Shown: one piece after another, positions 31,845-44,399 of the stretch
Layout: every line of letters begins with the position of its first letter
Position numbering within the stretch: position 1 is the stretch's first letter
Source: Salticus scenicus
Taxonomy: Eukaryota; Arthropoda; Arachnida; Araneae; Salticidae
Length of the DNA: 64,000 nucleotides
Assembly: GCA_963930645.1 (NCBI GenBank)
Contig: OZ005652.1
Coordinates: 315,152,652-315,216,651, forward strand
Direction of reading: 5' to 3'
Made by a program: the position numbers and the translations under genes
The notes under the pieces: model-generated
Told to the model about the DNA's origin: nothing
What the model saw: only the letters and a program-made list of their open reading frames with translations
The model's database searches: none

Positions 31845-32260
31845 AGTGCTAGAGGCCTCTTTCAGTCGGTACAGTTGTCGAATTTTTATAATACACTCTT
31901 AATTAGTGCTAAGGGCCTATTTCAGTCGGTTTATTGAATGGGGATTTATTGAATCAAGTCCCCCCAAGGCACAACTTTGACATGAGTCCCCCCCAAGGTA
32001 CCCCTATTTCAGTCGGTACAGCGTTGTCGAATTTTTATAATACACTCTTAATTAGTGCTAAGGGCCTATTTCAGTCGGTTTATTGAATGGGGATTTATTG
32101 AATGAAGTCCCCCCAAGACACAACTTTGACATGAGTCCCCCCCCCCCAAGGTACCCCTATTTCAGTCGGTACAGCGTTGTCGAATTTTTATACGTCACTC
32201 TTAATAGTGCTAAGGGCCTATTTCAGTCAGTTTATTGAATGGGGATTTATTGAATGAAGT
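31845..32260. repeat. Tandem repeat, about 150-bp unit
   Basis: Units begin AGTGCTAAGGGCCTATTTCA at 31905, 32054 and 32206, with a diverged start at 31845. Each includes TTTATTGAATGGGGATTTAT and one copy of the minisatellite motif that follows. Confidence 0.85.
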
Positions 32261-32516
32261 CCCTCCAAGGCACAACTTTGACATGAGTCCCCCCCAGGCA
32301 CAACTTTGACATGAGTCCCCCCAAGGCCCAACTTTGACATGAGCCCCCCCCCCCAGGCCCAACTTTGACATGAGTCCCCCAAGGCCCAACTTTGACATGA
32401 GTCCCCCCCAAGGTACAACTTTGACATGAGTCTCCCCCAAGGCACACCTTTGACATGAGTCCCCCCCCAAGGCACACTTTTGACATGAGTCCCCCCCCCA
32501 AGGCACACCTCCCCCT
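32261..32516. repeat. C-rich minisatellite, 26-31 bp unit
   Basis: Eight full tandem copies of a unit built from AAGGCACAACTTTGACATGA plus a variable C run. The unit seems to have been amplified from the end of the neighbouring 150-bp repeat. The three overlapping Gly/Cys-rich open frames on the minus strand here are products of the repeat, not genes. Confidence 0.9.
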
Positions 32517-32522
32517 CATTGG

Positions 32523-32720
32523 GAAAATGAGAAAAAACGTTATTTTGCGGCTATAAGACAGTTTGGACTTCCAACGTTATTTGTTACAATATCTGCAGCT
32601 GAAACACATTGGTTTGATTTAATGAAAACTTTATCATGGAATTTAGATCGTCACGAATTAACTAAAGAAGAATTTGACGATATTAACAAGTTTAGCAGTA
32701 GGCCTCTGGCACTAAATTAA
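32523..32720 (+). pseudogene. Fragment of a Helitron Rep (helitron-like N-terminal) protein
   Basis: A frame of 65 codons up to TAA 32718-32720. It includes I-R-Q-F-G-L-P-T-L-F-V-T-I-S-A-A-E-T followed by W-F-D-L-M, which matches the conserved core of the Helitron replication-initiator domain (pattern IRQ-LG-PT-F-T-SAA-W). The HUH nickase motif and the helicase are not present, so this is a short remnant, cut on the left by the minisatellite and ended by a stop. It shows that an autonomous Helitron existed in this genome and could have moved the small Helitron-like copies in the window. Confidence 0.75.
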
Positions 32721-32865
32721 AATCTGTCAATGTCAGATTTTCATGTTTTAAATAATGAAATAATGTCGTGTCTGTATATTTTTTTATTATTATTATTTTA
32801 CAGAAACGTTAATATTGTGCTGGAGCAAACATGATTAGAAACGTATTATTAAAAAGGATCATTAA
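32721..32865. other. Spacer between Rep fragment and MITE
   Basis: AT-rich, ends in TTAA at 32862-32865. Confidence 0.4.
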
Positions 32866-33169
32866 CACTTTCGCGACCGCTGACGGGATTTCACGTCATT
32901 AAAAAATCTGTAACTCCGCCAATGGGCGTTTCTTTATGTTACATAGGTTGCATTATTTCTTAACATTATACCCAATATTCACATTTGTGCGATCAATGAA
33001 TTATGAATACAAATATTTTGATTAGAAAGAGTGTAATCGTAATGTATATTAATTTATATTTTCAATATGAATACAGAAGACATTGATTCAAAATAATGCA
33101 ATATAAAAGAATAACGTTCGCAGGTGGAGCTTACTGTCAAAAAGACAAAAACATGCGGTCGCGAAAGTG
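32866..33169. mobile_element. 304-bp piggyBac-type MITE, copy 2
   Basis: Starts CACTTTCGCGACCGCTGACG and ends GCGGTCGCGAAAGTG, flanked by TTAA on the left and CTAA on the right (one mutation from TTAA). Same length as copy 1 at 3479-3782 and similar throughout. Confidence 0.85.
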
Positions 33170-33869
33170 CTAAAAGACAAACTTGTTAAATATTATTTTT
33201 AACATATGAAAGATTTAAAATTTTTCACGCACCATTTACTGAAACATTCCAGAAAATACTGTCTGCAGTGCAGATATTGCATGCTCACAATTCAGAGATC
33301 AGCAGTCTTGTTAATAAATCGGAAATTTGAAATTAAAGAGTCATAATTAATTAAAATAATACATTTTACATACATAGTTTAAGAACCTTTTTAATATTTC
33401 AAGATAAAATAGTTTATTCAAATAAATTTCTTAAAAAAAAAATTAAAGCTTGGCGTCTGAATTTCACATTACTTTTTTGCAATCACTAATTATTACATAG
33501 CTTTTTAATACTTACCATTCAATTATACCTTTCTATTTGAACTAAACTTACAAAGTCTTTTTCAGTGCCCATATGTTTTTTTAAGTAGTATGCAGCTTTT
33601 TTTTTTTTTTTTTTTTTCAATTATCATGAAAAGTATTACGTTTAGTGTTTTACTAATCAAAAGACATTTTTTAATAATAAAAAGGTTTAAGTATTTGTTT
33701 ACAGTTGTAGTTAAAAAATTAATTATTTTTTATATTTTCATTTTAACAGTTACTGATGAAACGATTATATTATTTACATTTATCATTTTTTATGGGTAAA
33801 ATATTAATTAATTTCAATTTAATAAAATGTATTAATTATATTAATATTTAAATTTTTAATACTTTAAGA
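33170..33869. other. AT-rich stretch, no gene seen
   Basis: A T run of about 21 bases at 33597-33617. Open frames here are T-run and AT-rich artefacts. Confidence 0.4.
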
Positions 33870-35125
33870 AGACTTGGCACTTTTGACGCCAACACTGAAA
33901 TGGATTTCTTATAAATGCTTATATTTCCATTTAATATTTATAAATTGAACTAGATTAGGATTGTTCAACAACAACAATTCTTAGGGTTTTTGATTTATTT
34001 TTTGCAAATACGAAATCTTTAAATTGAGTTTTCTGAGTTTGAAATTTTTTCATGAATTCATGACCTTCAATATACTTAAACTTCTACATATATTTAATAA
34101 AAGACCTTTTTTTTTTTTTTTTTTTTTTTCGGGGGGGGGGGGGGGTAATAGAACCTACTTAAAAGAATTAAGGATGGATTTTGCAATATGTTTAAATGAA
34201 ACAATATTAACCCATTTTATCCTAATTTATTTATTTTGCTCAAATTTGAGAAAAATTATAATTTTTAAGGTTAATTAAACCTAAATAAACTAAATACAAC
34301 AAAATTTGAAAAAAAAAAAAAAAAAAAAATGTATTCTGTATAAGAAATCTTATCCACCTTGTACGCAGGACATTGAAATAAAGAGGATGACATTTGCACT
34401 TATATGTTTTAGTGTTCTCTTCAACAGTGAAAAGTGCTTTCCGAGTATAAAGTTTTGCTTTATCTGTATAATACTTTCTTACTTACATGATAGAAGATAA
34501 ACCACGCCCCCTAATGTAATGATTAAACAAAGATTCCAGATGGAGGAGGGGGAGGAGGTGAGACACATAACACGCTAGCAGAAGCTTATATATACCGTTA
34601 TATATTCCAGCTGACAAAATATTCGCCCCAAGCAAATTCTGATTTCTATATGCTATTTTTCAGCTGTCCTTTAAATAGGACAATGGGATAAAATGGGTTA
34701 AAAAAAAAAAAAACTATTAAAAATAAAATTGTCAAAAATCATAATTTTGTTGCAAAGTTATGAATAGACATGTACTTTTTATTTATTTTTCTTAAAAACT
34801 ATTTAATAAATTTCAAAATTAATCCCTAATTCTTTTAATTAGATCCTATTAAACATTCAAAAAATATATTAAGTCTTTTCTAAAATATCTGTGGAAGTTT
34901 AAGCAATTTGAAGATCATGAATTCATGAAAAAATTTCAAACTCAGAAAATGCAATTTAAAAATTTCAAATCTGTAAAAAATAAATCAGAAACCTTAAAAA
35001 TTGTTGCCTTAATATGTAATTTACTGAGCTAACCTAATCTAGTTCAATTTATAAATACCAAATGGAAATATAAACTTTTATATGAAACAATCAGCGGTGT
35101 CAAGTCAAAGATGCCAAGCTCCCTT
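33870..35125. repeat. Long inverted repeat (fold-back structure)
   Basis: The left arm (about 33870-34260) reappears as a diverged reverse complement at about 34665-35125. Matching blocks include TTCATGAATTCATGA/TCATGAATTCATGAA, GAACTAGATTAGG against CCTAATCTAGTTC, and TTAACCCATTTTATCC against GGATAAAATGGGTTAA. The loop is about 400 bp. The left arm contains a T run followed by 15 G (34131-34145). No transposase frame. Confidence 0.7.
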
Positions 35126-35639
35126 AAATGAGCAAACTTTAATTTTTTAAAAGACTTTCAAAAAGAAAATTTTGAAGCTGCTGAAGTTGAATATTGTATA
35201 ACAAAATAAATATCATATGACGTTAACAGTATTCTCTCTTAGCAAATATTATTATAGACATATTAAAAGAGTTTAAGGTTTATAATTAAAAGAAAAATAA
35301 CGTACCATTTAAAATTTAACTTATAAGAAATTTTTACTAGTTTAATTTTAATATTCAGCTTGGTCTTACGATCTCTCACACAAAAATTAGCATGTTGCAG
35401 CCTTTATAAAATTTTACTTCAATATTTTTTCATACAAATTCACTCGGTTCAAATAATTTATATAAATTACCATCCATGATGAGTGCACGCGATTTTGATT
35501 CCTATGAAGTATAACAGTAACTATCCGAATAAAGTCAATTTTATGACAAAATACAAATATCATCTTCAAAATTGCGGTTTTTTTTTTTTTTTTTTTTTTT
35601 TTTTCTAATTGAAAATTTCATTTTAAATCATCACAGATC
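35126..35639. other. AT-rich stretch, no gene seen
   Basis: A T run of about 27 bases at 35578-35604. Confidence 0.4.
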
Positions 35640-36160
35640 GATCATTCAAACATTCGTTTTAAAAGTATTGACCAGTTTCTTTAAAAGATATCCATATTGA
35701 AAATTTGCTTCCCTCCTCGAGTGAGGACTTCTCCCCTCAAAGAGGGAAGCAGTGCTTTTACATATACAAAACTTTTTTCTAGTTGACTATTATTATTTTA
35801 AATAACACTTTCTAATTACATTCTGTTTCGTTAAAAATAATTTTCATTTTGCACATTTATACAACATTGTGCTCTATATAGCCATGTTAAAAATTTAGAA
35901 AAGCAAGTTTACAAAGCTAACTATTGAGCTATTTTCACCAAAAGTTGATAAGCGCTAATCTATGTCAAAATGCAACTGCATATCAATTTGTATGAAATTC
36001 TGTGCAGTACTTCTCAGATGCAGTTGCCTCAAAATTTTGTCAAACACAGACAGATAGACGCTTTCTAAAAATGGTCAAATCGTGTTCTAGACCTTTCATA
36101 AAGTATAAATCAATCGAAAACCCGGAGTAAAATATTTTATGAAACCAGTACTTACTTTTA
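35640..36160 (-). repeat. Dispersed repeat R1-related fragment
   Basis: About 35690-35830 is a diverged reverse complement of the C/G-rich palindromic part of R1 copy 1 (near 29380-29480), with the block TTCCCTCCTCGAGTGAGG. It is followed by a CAGACAGATAGACGC stretch and AAATGGTCAAATCGTG that recurs at 43260-43330 and 56780-56830. Confidence 0.5.
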
Positions 36161-36167
36161 TTCAATA

Positions 36168-37328
36168 CTAGCAGGCTACGCCCGCTTCGCTGGTCACTAT
36201 TTTTAAATGAATCATTATAATTAATGAATTCTCAAAATTGCATTAATTTTTATCATGTGAAAAAAAAAAAACTCTGATCGGGAAAAATGTCGCACCGGGT
36301 CCCCACTAACTTCGGCAGCGTCTCCCTGTGCGCGATGCACACGCACGAATGCATATATATGAGCGCTGCGCGCGCGTATACCTTCATCACCCTTATGAAT
36401 TCTCAAAATTCCATGTTATTACTCATAAACTTCTATTCTTAAGAAAAGGAATTACAAAAAAAAATCCTTCCTGATCGGATAAAAACTCACACCGGGTCCC
36501 CTCTGCCTTCGTCAGCGTAGACCCGTGTGCGCGCAGTGCTCACGAATTCATATATACGCTCGCTGCGCGCGCGTATTCCTTCACCACCTTTCCTGTCCCT
36601 CCTTAATTTTACACTTTCGAAAATATCCTCATTCGACTCGTAGGCACCCAAAACCTATATATACCAATTTTGAACGGTCTAACTCAATTTCTAATTTTTT
36701 GGCCTCCTTGAGGACATCTTAAAACATATAAATCAGGTGAAATCTCGAATAATTGCCATTAGCGCCCTCTATTGGATTAATTTAATGTAGGTTATTTGAT
36801 AATATAAAAGTACTTTAAAATAACTTTCGAATGATGTATTAAAAACAATTTAATCATATTTAGAATTCAAAATATTGAAATTTTAAAATATTGTAGCGCC
36901 ATCTGGCTGTAGAAATTTCTGTAATCTACTGTTCAATTCCAAATCAACAAAGCTTTAAAATGATGCATTACTTATGAAATTATTTTAATTAGTAGCTGAG
37001 ATACAAAAGAAAACCTAATCAGGAGACCTTAAAACGTGTAAATCTGGTGAAATCTCGAATTCCACTTTCGATAATATAAAAGCTCTTTAAAATATCTTTC
37101 GAATGATGTATTAAAAGGACATCTTAAATCATATTCAGAATTCCAAATATTGAAATTTTAAAATATTACCGCGCCATCTGGCGGTAGAAATTTCTGTAAT
37201 CTACTGTTCAATTGCAAATCAACAAAGCTCAGTATGTCAGTACTTCTGCATTCAGTAGGGGCTGAACGTATAAAAGAACAGACGGACAGACAGACAGACA
37301 GACAAACCTTTCCTTTTATTATTATAGA
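36168..37328 (-). mobile_element. Non-autonomous Helitron-like element E
   Basis: On the minus strand it starts TCTATAATAATAAAAGG after an A and ends with a GCGGGC/GCCTGC hairpin and CTAG followed by T. It is 1161 bp. It has two units of the GC-rich repeat and two of the CAAAACGTGTAAAT-type repeat seen in element C, and a CAGA microsatellite at 37289-37313. It is a shorter member of the same subfamily as C. Confidence 0.8.
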
Positions 37329-38204
37329 TTATTGATGAAAGTAAAAATTATATGTTTACAGAAACCCACAGAACTAGAAATGAATATATATCTAAATTAT
37401 AATAAAAAATAATAATAAGACAACATATAACCTATAATTGTTTTTACAAATCATAGTAAATAATATAACGCTTAAAAAATATTTTTTTTTTTTTCAAAGA
37501 ATCCTGTGAAATATAATGTGGAATTTATGCATTTAAAATATTTTTCTTCGAATGATTTTACAGTATTATATTGTTGCAAACATTAGAAAAGTAGCAAATT
37601 GTAATTACAAAGAAAACTTTAAAAAACTTACAAAACCAATTAGTATGCAGTAATTCTTAATTTCATCCAGATTTCTGATGTTTAACTACAGAAAGATATA
37701 AATGCTCCTCGAGAGAAAATTATTTTAGTAAATTACATAAATAAGGAATTCAATTGTAAGACTTTTAGTTCAGCGGAGAAAACATTCATTACTCAATATT
37801 AAATTCTAAGTAAATATATGTAAATGAGAATTGCTTATATTCAATTGTGTTAAGGAATGAAAGGGTATTTGAATGCATGCATTCGAAAATTCCTATGATG
37901 TCGACATGCTCGTGAAATTAGACTTGTAAAAGTATTTGTTAAACAATTTAAGGAACATTACTTGTAAAATACCATGGGGAAAATATTATGTGAAAACCGA
38001 TAATACTTATAAAAGCAAGAAGAAAAAATAAAATAAAATAAAATCTTAGATTAAGAAATTTAAGTTTTTCTCATAATTAAATTACTTTTTTAAGTAACTC
38101 AAAAAGCTTAAATGTTTTCCTCAAGAACAAACGAACTACATGAAGTGAAATTAAAGAATCTAATTTGCCATATTATCTTATTAAAAACTTTGATATTAAT
38201 ATAC
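37329..38204. other. AT-rich stretch, no gene seen
   Basis: No element ends, tandem repeat or protein motif recognised. Confidence 0.4.
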
Positions 38205-39960
38205 ATAAATGCGTCTGTATTGAGTGAGTAAATGACTGACTGAGTGATTCACCATTCCTCAGTCCAAGCCCCCACTGAATTTGAAACCAGGAGATTTCGT
38301 AAAAACCTTTCTTCCTTGATGTAATTAACCACTAAGATGATATTTTACGAAATTCTTTGTATATTAAAGAAAAAAAAAAAAGCTGTTTGCAATATTTTTG
38401 CTTTAAAATATAACAAACACAAGTACAGAGAAGAGGGGGGGGGGGGGGGGGGAGTGTGATTTAACATGAGGAAAATTTGAATTCATATAATCCGTCATAT
38501 CTAAAACAAAAATAATTATAACAGATATCCGAAACTTTTACTTTTAAAATATAATCCCTTGAATCTAGCAGCATGAGATTTCGTGAAATCATTTTTTTCC
38601 GTGAAGTAGGCACCTACTATGATGCGATTTTATGAAATTCTTTATATCTTATAGGAGGAAAAAAACAATTATTTGTAATATTTTTTCTTAAAAGTATAGC
38701 AAACACAAATACTTAAAAACAAACTTCTGTTGTGTCACAGGAAGAAAAAAAAAGGTAATCTGTAAAATTTTCTTTTAAAATATAATCCCTTGCATCTAGT
38801 AGCATGAGATTTGGTGAAAACATTTTTTTGTGATGGTAGACGTCTTCTAAGATGCGATTTTACGAAATTTTAAAGAAAAAAAAACAGGTATTTGTAATAT
38901 TTTTGCTTTAAAGTATAACAAACGCAAATACTTAAAAATATTAATTTGAGCAATTTTGAAAATTCAACGGGAAGGGAGGGGGAAAAGTGTGCTTTAACAT
39001 GGAAAAAACGCGAATTCATATAATCCGTCATATCTAAAAAAAAAAACAGATATCCGAAACTTTGTCTTTAAAATATAATCCCTTGAATCTAGCACCATGA
39101 GATTTCGTGAAAACATTCCTTCTTTGAAGTAAACACCTACTATGATGCGATTTTAGGAAATTCTTTATATCTTATAGGCGGAAGAAAAAAAAAAAAACAG
39201 GTATTCTTAATATTTTTGCATTAAAGTATAACAAATACAAATTCTTAAGAACAAACTTCAGGAATTTTCAAAATTCAGCCCCTTGGAGGATGGAAGGGAG
39301 AAAATTTGATTGAACATGGGAAAAACGTGAACTAATATAATCTGTCATATCTTTAAGGAAAAAAAAAAGTTATAATTTGTCCTTTAAAATATAATACTTT
39401 GCACTCAGCAGCATGTGATTTGGTGAAAACATTTCTTCCGTGATGTAGACACCTACTATGATTCGATTTCATAAAATTCTTTATATCTTATAGGGGAAAA
39501 AAAGGGTATTTTAATATTTTTGGTATAAAATATAGCAAACACAAATACTTAAAAACAAATTTCAAAAATTTTAAAAATTTGGGCCCTAGGAGAAAGGTGT
39601 GTGTGTGTGTGGGGGGGGGGGTAATATGTGATTTCACATGATGAATTACATGAAATCACGTATTATGAATTCAAATAACCCGTCATATCTCAAGGGGGGA
39701 AAAAAGATATCCGTAAATTTTTCCTTCAAAATATAATCCTTTGCATCTAGCAGCATGAAATTAGGTAAAAATATTTCTTTCGTGGTGGATACACCTACTA
39801 AGTTGCGATTTTACAAAATTCCTTATATCCAAATAAATAAATAAATAAATTGCATCCGTAATATTTTATTTTTAAAATATAACAATTACAAATACTAAGA
39901 ACCATTTTCAGGAACTGTAGGAATTTATCGCCCAAATGGGAATCGGAGCAAAACGTTATT
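38205..39960. repeat. Diverged tandem array, about 230-345 bp units
   Basis: Five clear units share AAAATATAATCCCTTG followed by CTAGCAGCATGAGATT, at about 38548, 38779, 39068, 39383 and 39727, with a diverged first unit from about 38280. Length differences come from variable A and G runs; one G run is 18 bases (38435-38452). Confidence 0.8.
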
Positions 39961-39975
39961 TCACCTAATCCTTCA

Positions 39976-40100
39976 TCTATATATAAAATGAAATGTTAGT
40001 ATGCGTATTATTTATAGACACAAAGTGAAATTCCGGAATTATTTACGCGCAGTTTTTTGCAAAATGATTTGTATTCCTGGAAGATTTAAATTTTTTTTTA
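39976..40100 (+). mobile_element. Helitron-like 5' end, 3' end not found
   Basis: After an A the sequence reads TCTATATATAAAATGAAATG and then AATTATTTACGCGCAG, resembling the first 80 bases of element B (TTTACGCGCG at the same distance). No hairpin plus CTAG end was recognised downstream, so only the 5' end is annotated. Confidence 0.5.
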
Positions 40101-40859
40101 AATCTTCGGTGGCGTTCTGGGCAAGCAAACAAAAGAGTTATCTCGTAGCTGACAAACAACGTGTTAATTATTAAATTTAAGTTAAAAATGTTAATTTTAA
40201 CTTTCCTAATAAATCAAAAAACATTATTTTTAAAGTGTTATGTTACAATGATATATATACAAGAAAGTTTAAAAATTATTTTTTATTTTCTATTTTAAAG
40301 AGAAAATAAAATCTACATTGTTTTATTTGTCAGACTCAAAATAATATATTTTTTTTCCCATGGCATGATTAAATATAATTTTTAAAAATATTATATTATA
40401 GCATTATTTAACATAAATGTTTAAAATGTATTTGCTATTTTCTGCTTTAAAGGAAATAAAAAAATATCCTGAAGTGTTTTTTTTTTTTTTTTTGTATTGT
40501 TATTGGTAAACTTTTTTATTTATCAAAATAATAATGAAAATATTACTTAAAAAAGAAAAAAAAAAAAAAAAAAAAAAAAAAAGTGGGAATAATATATAAA
40601 ATTTAATAAAAAACGAACTATTTGAGCAAATATTCATTAAAACTGTATAAAATATCTAGTGTGACACTCGCATTCCTTTTTATTACTCTAATTATTACAG
40701 ACATAATTTTATGCGGCTATTTCTGTAATAATGGGGCTATTGTCCCTTTCATACTCCTGTTTAAACAACGTCTACAAAAAAAAAAAAAGACTTTTAAATT
40801 TTTAAAAAAAAATTGCAACTTGGCATCAAATTAGATAATTTGGCACCCAAATTTAGAGG
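40101..40859. other. AT-rich stretch, A and T runs
   Basis: T run at 40479-40493 and A run at 40556-40582. No gene seen. Confidence 0.4.
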
Positions 40860-42959
40860 AAAATGGTAGTGCAGAGTTGGCAAATTTTGGAAGCAGTAAC
40901 TTCAATAGGAGTCGAGTTCTGAAATTGTCTGGTAAGATCCATTGGTTTCAGCAGCAGAACTGCCTCGAAAATTATATAAATCACCAACAGGATTCTCGAC
41001 GATTTAAGCTTCAATTCAGACTTCCGGTTAAGCAGTCGTCTCTAATAAACTGTGATTTAACTAGCTAATCATTATCCCTGAATTAGCAAAATTCCTGCTC
41101 TGTAGTGTATTTAAAGTGATTCACTTGAATTTTCTGGCATAAGTGACTGTCTTATTGTACTGGTTCGAGAATATTTGTTGGATATTGACTTTTGAGGTGC
41201 GAACAAATGTTTTGTTCAACTGATTCTAGAATATTTATTAAATAAAGTGCATTTGTTAACTACAGCCTGTCTGTGAATTTACGAACTACATTCTATTTGT
41301 AAGATTGTAGACAGACAATTTTTGTAACAATACCATTACAAACTCTATCACTAACTTCTGTTGAAATTTCATTCAAGGTAGGTCATGCATGATGCACAAA
41401 AATTTTGTATTTTTGATCGTTATGGATAAAATTTTTGTAGATATCTCTGAGACGGACAGTCACATAAAGACCAGAAATGGAGATGCACAACTTGATGTTT
41501 TATAAAACCAACATATGAATTTACAACTTTACACGTCCAACCCTTTATCAGTTATGCGAGATATAGAAACACTCACGTACACAAAGAAGTCACGAAAAAT
41601 CGTATGTAAAATCGCTGATATCTCTAAATTGTTAGCTCGTGTTAGGACCAAAATTAGTGATGTATAATTAAACGTCGCGAAAGTGATAAATATAAATTTA
41701 CAACATACTACGATAATTCGTTTTTGAGTTATTAGAGATAAAAATCCATTTCGAATTTGGTTTCACAATACTTCCTAGGAAGTAAAAAAGTAATGACAAA
41801 GTAAAAAGTTTTATAACTCTTTTAAAAAATATTTTTTCCTAACAAAAATATTGAAAAATCATAATAATATAAAATACGCTAGCACAGTAAAAGTTTCATG
41901 TTAGTTAATAATTATCACTATCGCTAATGTAATGTCATAAAAATAACAATGTGATTATACATATAGTAATACCTTTTTCTCTTGTATAATGTATTTTAAG
42001 AAAAAAAGCTTTCTATTTCAATTCTTACAGAGAAAACGGAAAATAAAACACCGATCGGCTTCTTCTATACGTATTTATTTGTAAGTAAATATTGTAGATA
42101 AAGGATTTATTGTGTCCGTTCTTATATTTATTACCTGACATTTGACATAGTTATTTCATCTAAAGTAAGTAAATCTGTATTAACTGTAGTACCTGTATTA
42201 ACTGTATAAATAAAAAAAGACGCCAATGTAATTTTTATTAGAAATACTTTATATTTATCAATGCATGAAACGTATTATAATAATATATAAACTAAATTCT
42301 TATACGTAAAATAATACAATGTTGTCAGTTAGGTATACCATTTTAAAATGTTAATAAAAGTTTTTTTTTTTTTTTGTTTTTTCCTTTTCTTTTTTGAAGT
42401 CAAAAATAATCTTCTGTTTTACAGGAAAATTAAAAACTAGAGTATCGTGGCTTTGACAAGACTTTCCTCTATATTTTCTGATATAAATTCAAGTAATACA
42501 AAATATTTAGTAAAATAAGTATTTAGTAAAATTACTTTTCGTAATAAAAGCTGACGATTTTCACCTCAGAGAAGTATAACACTAACTGTCTAATGAAATT
42601 CAATTTTGTGCCAACATATGATGATATGACAAGGAAAGTCTCCTTAAAGCGCATACTCAGAATATTCTGAAAAAAAAATCACTGGTACTATTTACTTTCG
42701 TAATATAAGATCAGTCAATTTTATCGGAGGAATCCTAGTGGATAATCTGTAAAATTAGCATGTTGGAGCCACCACAAGATTTTTATTCTATGTTTTCCTA
42801 TACACATTCACTCAATACAAATAATTTATTAAATTATTATTTATAAAATTTATCTTCTATGACGAATGCAGACGATTTTCATATCAGAGAAAACTATCAC
42901 TAAACATCCAAATAAAAACAGTTTTATTCTCTATAAATACAATTTTAAAAAGGGCGTTT
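40860..42959. other. Mixed stretch; first part possibly a solo LTR
   Basis: About 40860-41335 is less AT-rich than its surroundings, carries AATAAA near 41241 and ends GTAACA, features compatible with a solo LTR, but no start or target duplication could be fixed. The remainder to 42959 has no recognised feature. Confidence 0.3.
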
Positions 42960-43400
42960 TCATAATGGTTATCTCGCATATCAAAGTTCATACAATTAAA
43001 TAAGAAAGTGAGAATAGTCTTCTCACTTTCGGAAAAAAACATTGCAGTATAGCAGCGCCATTTATTGGCCGTTTGACATCCAAATTGAATCAGTATGATG
43101 TCTTATAATTGCCTTTCATATATAAAGTTTGTTTGATTTTGCGTAATAGAACCTGAGATATACCCTTCTCTGAAATTGCGCAAATCGCTGTATAGCAGAT
43201 CAGCACCGAACGTTGATAGGCACTACAGTCGCCTCCAATATTTTGTCACACACACTGAGAGACACAGTTAGACAGAGATTTTCCAAAAGTAGTCAAATCT
43301 TATTCTGGACCTCTCAAAGCGTGTAAATCCATTCTAAACCAGAAGTGGAAAATTTTTATGAATCCAATACTTTCTTTTTAAGTAATATAAAAGAAAGTAA
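42960..43400 (+). repeat. Dispersed repeat family R2, copy 1
   Basis: Shares with 56250-56920 and the end of 35640-36160 a series of blocks: AATTGAATCAG, then CACAC...GAGAGACA, AGTCAAATC, ACCTCTCAAAGCGTGTAAAT and finally AATCCAATACTTTCTT. It ends in a hairpin-like TACTTTCTTTT / AAAAGAAAGTA (43369-43397). Confidence 0.5.
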
Positions 43401-43791
43401 AAATAAAATACTTTCGAATATTTCGCATGAAAGAGCCAAAGATACCATATGATTTGGCGAGCAACATATCTCCTCCCAAATGTAAGTAATTTTAGTAAAT
43501 TTGAAAACTGCTTGCTAAACAAATGTTTGCCGAATAGCGTAATATTGAATAACTTTAAAATTATAAGATTAAGTATTTCACTACTTTTTATATAAGCTTC
43601 TATTATATACCGAAATGACTTGTGGTTTAAAGCATTTAATTCTACTGCATAAAAATGTTTTTTTTTATCGTATAAATAAGTAATGTTTATGTCAGATATA
43701 CTTATATGCAGATATGTTTAAGCCAATTTTATGTGTATATTTAGCACTTTATTTTCTTTGAAAATCTTTTGCAGTTTGCAAATTGTAGTTA
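43401..43791. other. AT-rich stretch, no gene seen
   Basis: No repeat or protein motif recognised. Confidence 0.4.
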
Positions 43792-43948
43792 TTAATATAA
43801 TACTTCTCTAACGTGGGCCAGTTACGATTAAATTTTGTCGAAACGATACGATAGTGATGTAATTAATAAAATATGCGACAATAAAAAGTAACCTTTATAA
43901 TTGGACAATATTTAAGTACGCCATTCAGCTTCATGAACGAATTAAAAA

Positions 43949-43980
<32 letters not shown>

Positions 43981-44399
43981 TATAACGACATTTGTCTGTT
44001 GACATTATTTTATGGGAAAATACATTTTTAAAAGTTACTTCTTCGGAATCCTTTCAAGCGTCATTTTAAACCAACCAAGCAATACTTTAAAGATATATAC
44101 AGAATAGGAATTATTATCACAAATAACGCAATCATAAAAAGTATAATCAAAACAGGGATTAGTTTTTTTTTTTTTTAATATATATATATAATGCACCACA
44201 ATAAATAAATCAAAAATCATCGTCAACTTGGCGACAAAATTTTAAACGGCGTCATGCGGTAACTATACTAAAATTGTACTTCCTGCGGAAGTATGAAAAC
44301 TGGGCCGTCAACCATGATTTTTTTTTTTTTTTTTTTTTTTATCTTCCCTAAGCCCTCAGCCTGTCCGCACGAAGAAGTAGTCCAGGCAACGAAGGCCAA

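Noticed and set aside
32210..32519. Three overlapping Gly/Cys-rich open frames on the minus strand
   Set aside because: They are three-frame translations of the C-rich minisatellite and have no other support.
41060..41075. ACTAGCTAAT considered as the 3' end of the Helitron-like element starting at 39976
   Set aside because: No hairpin precedes the CTAG, so it does not meet the terminal criteria.
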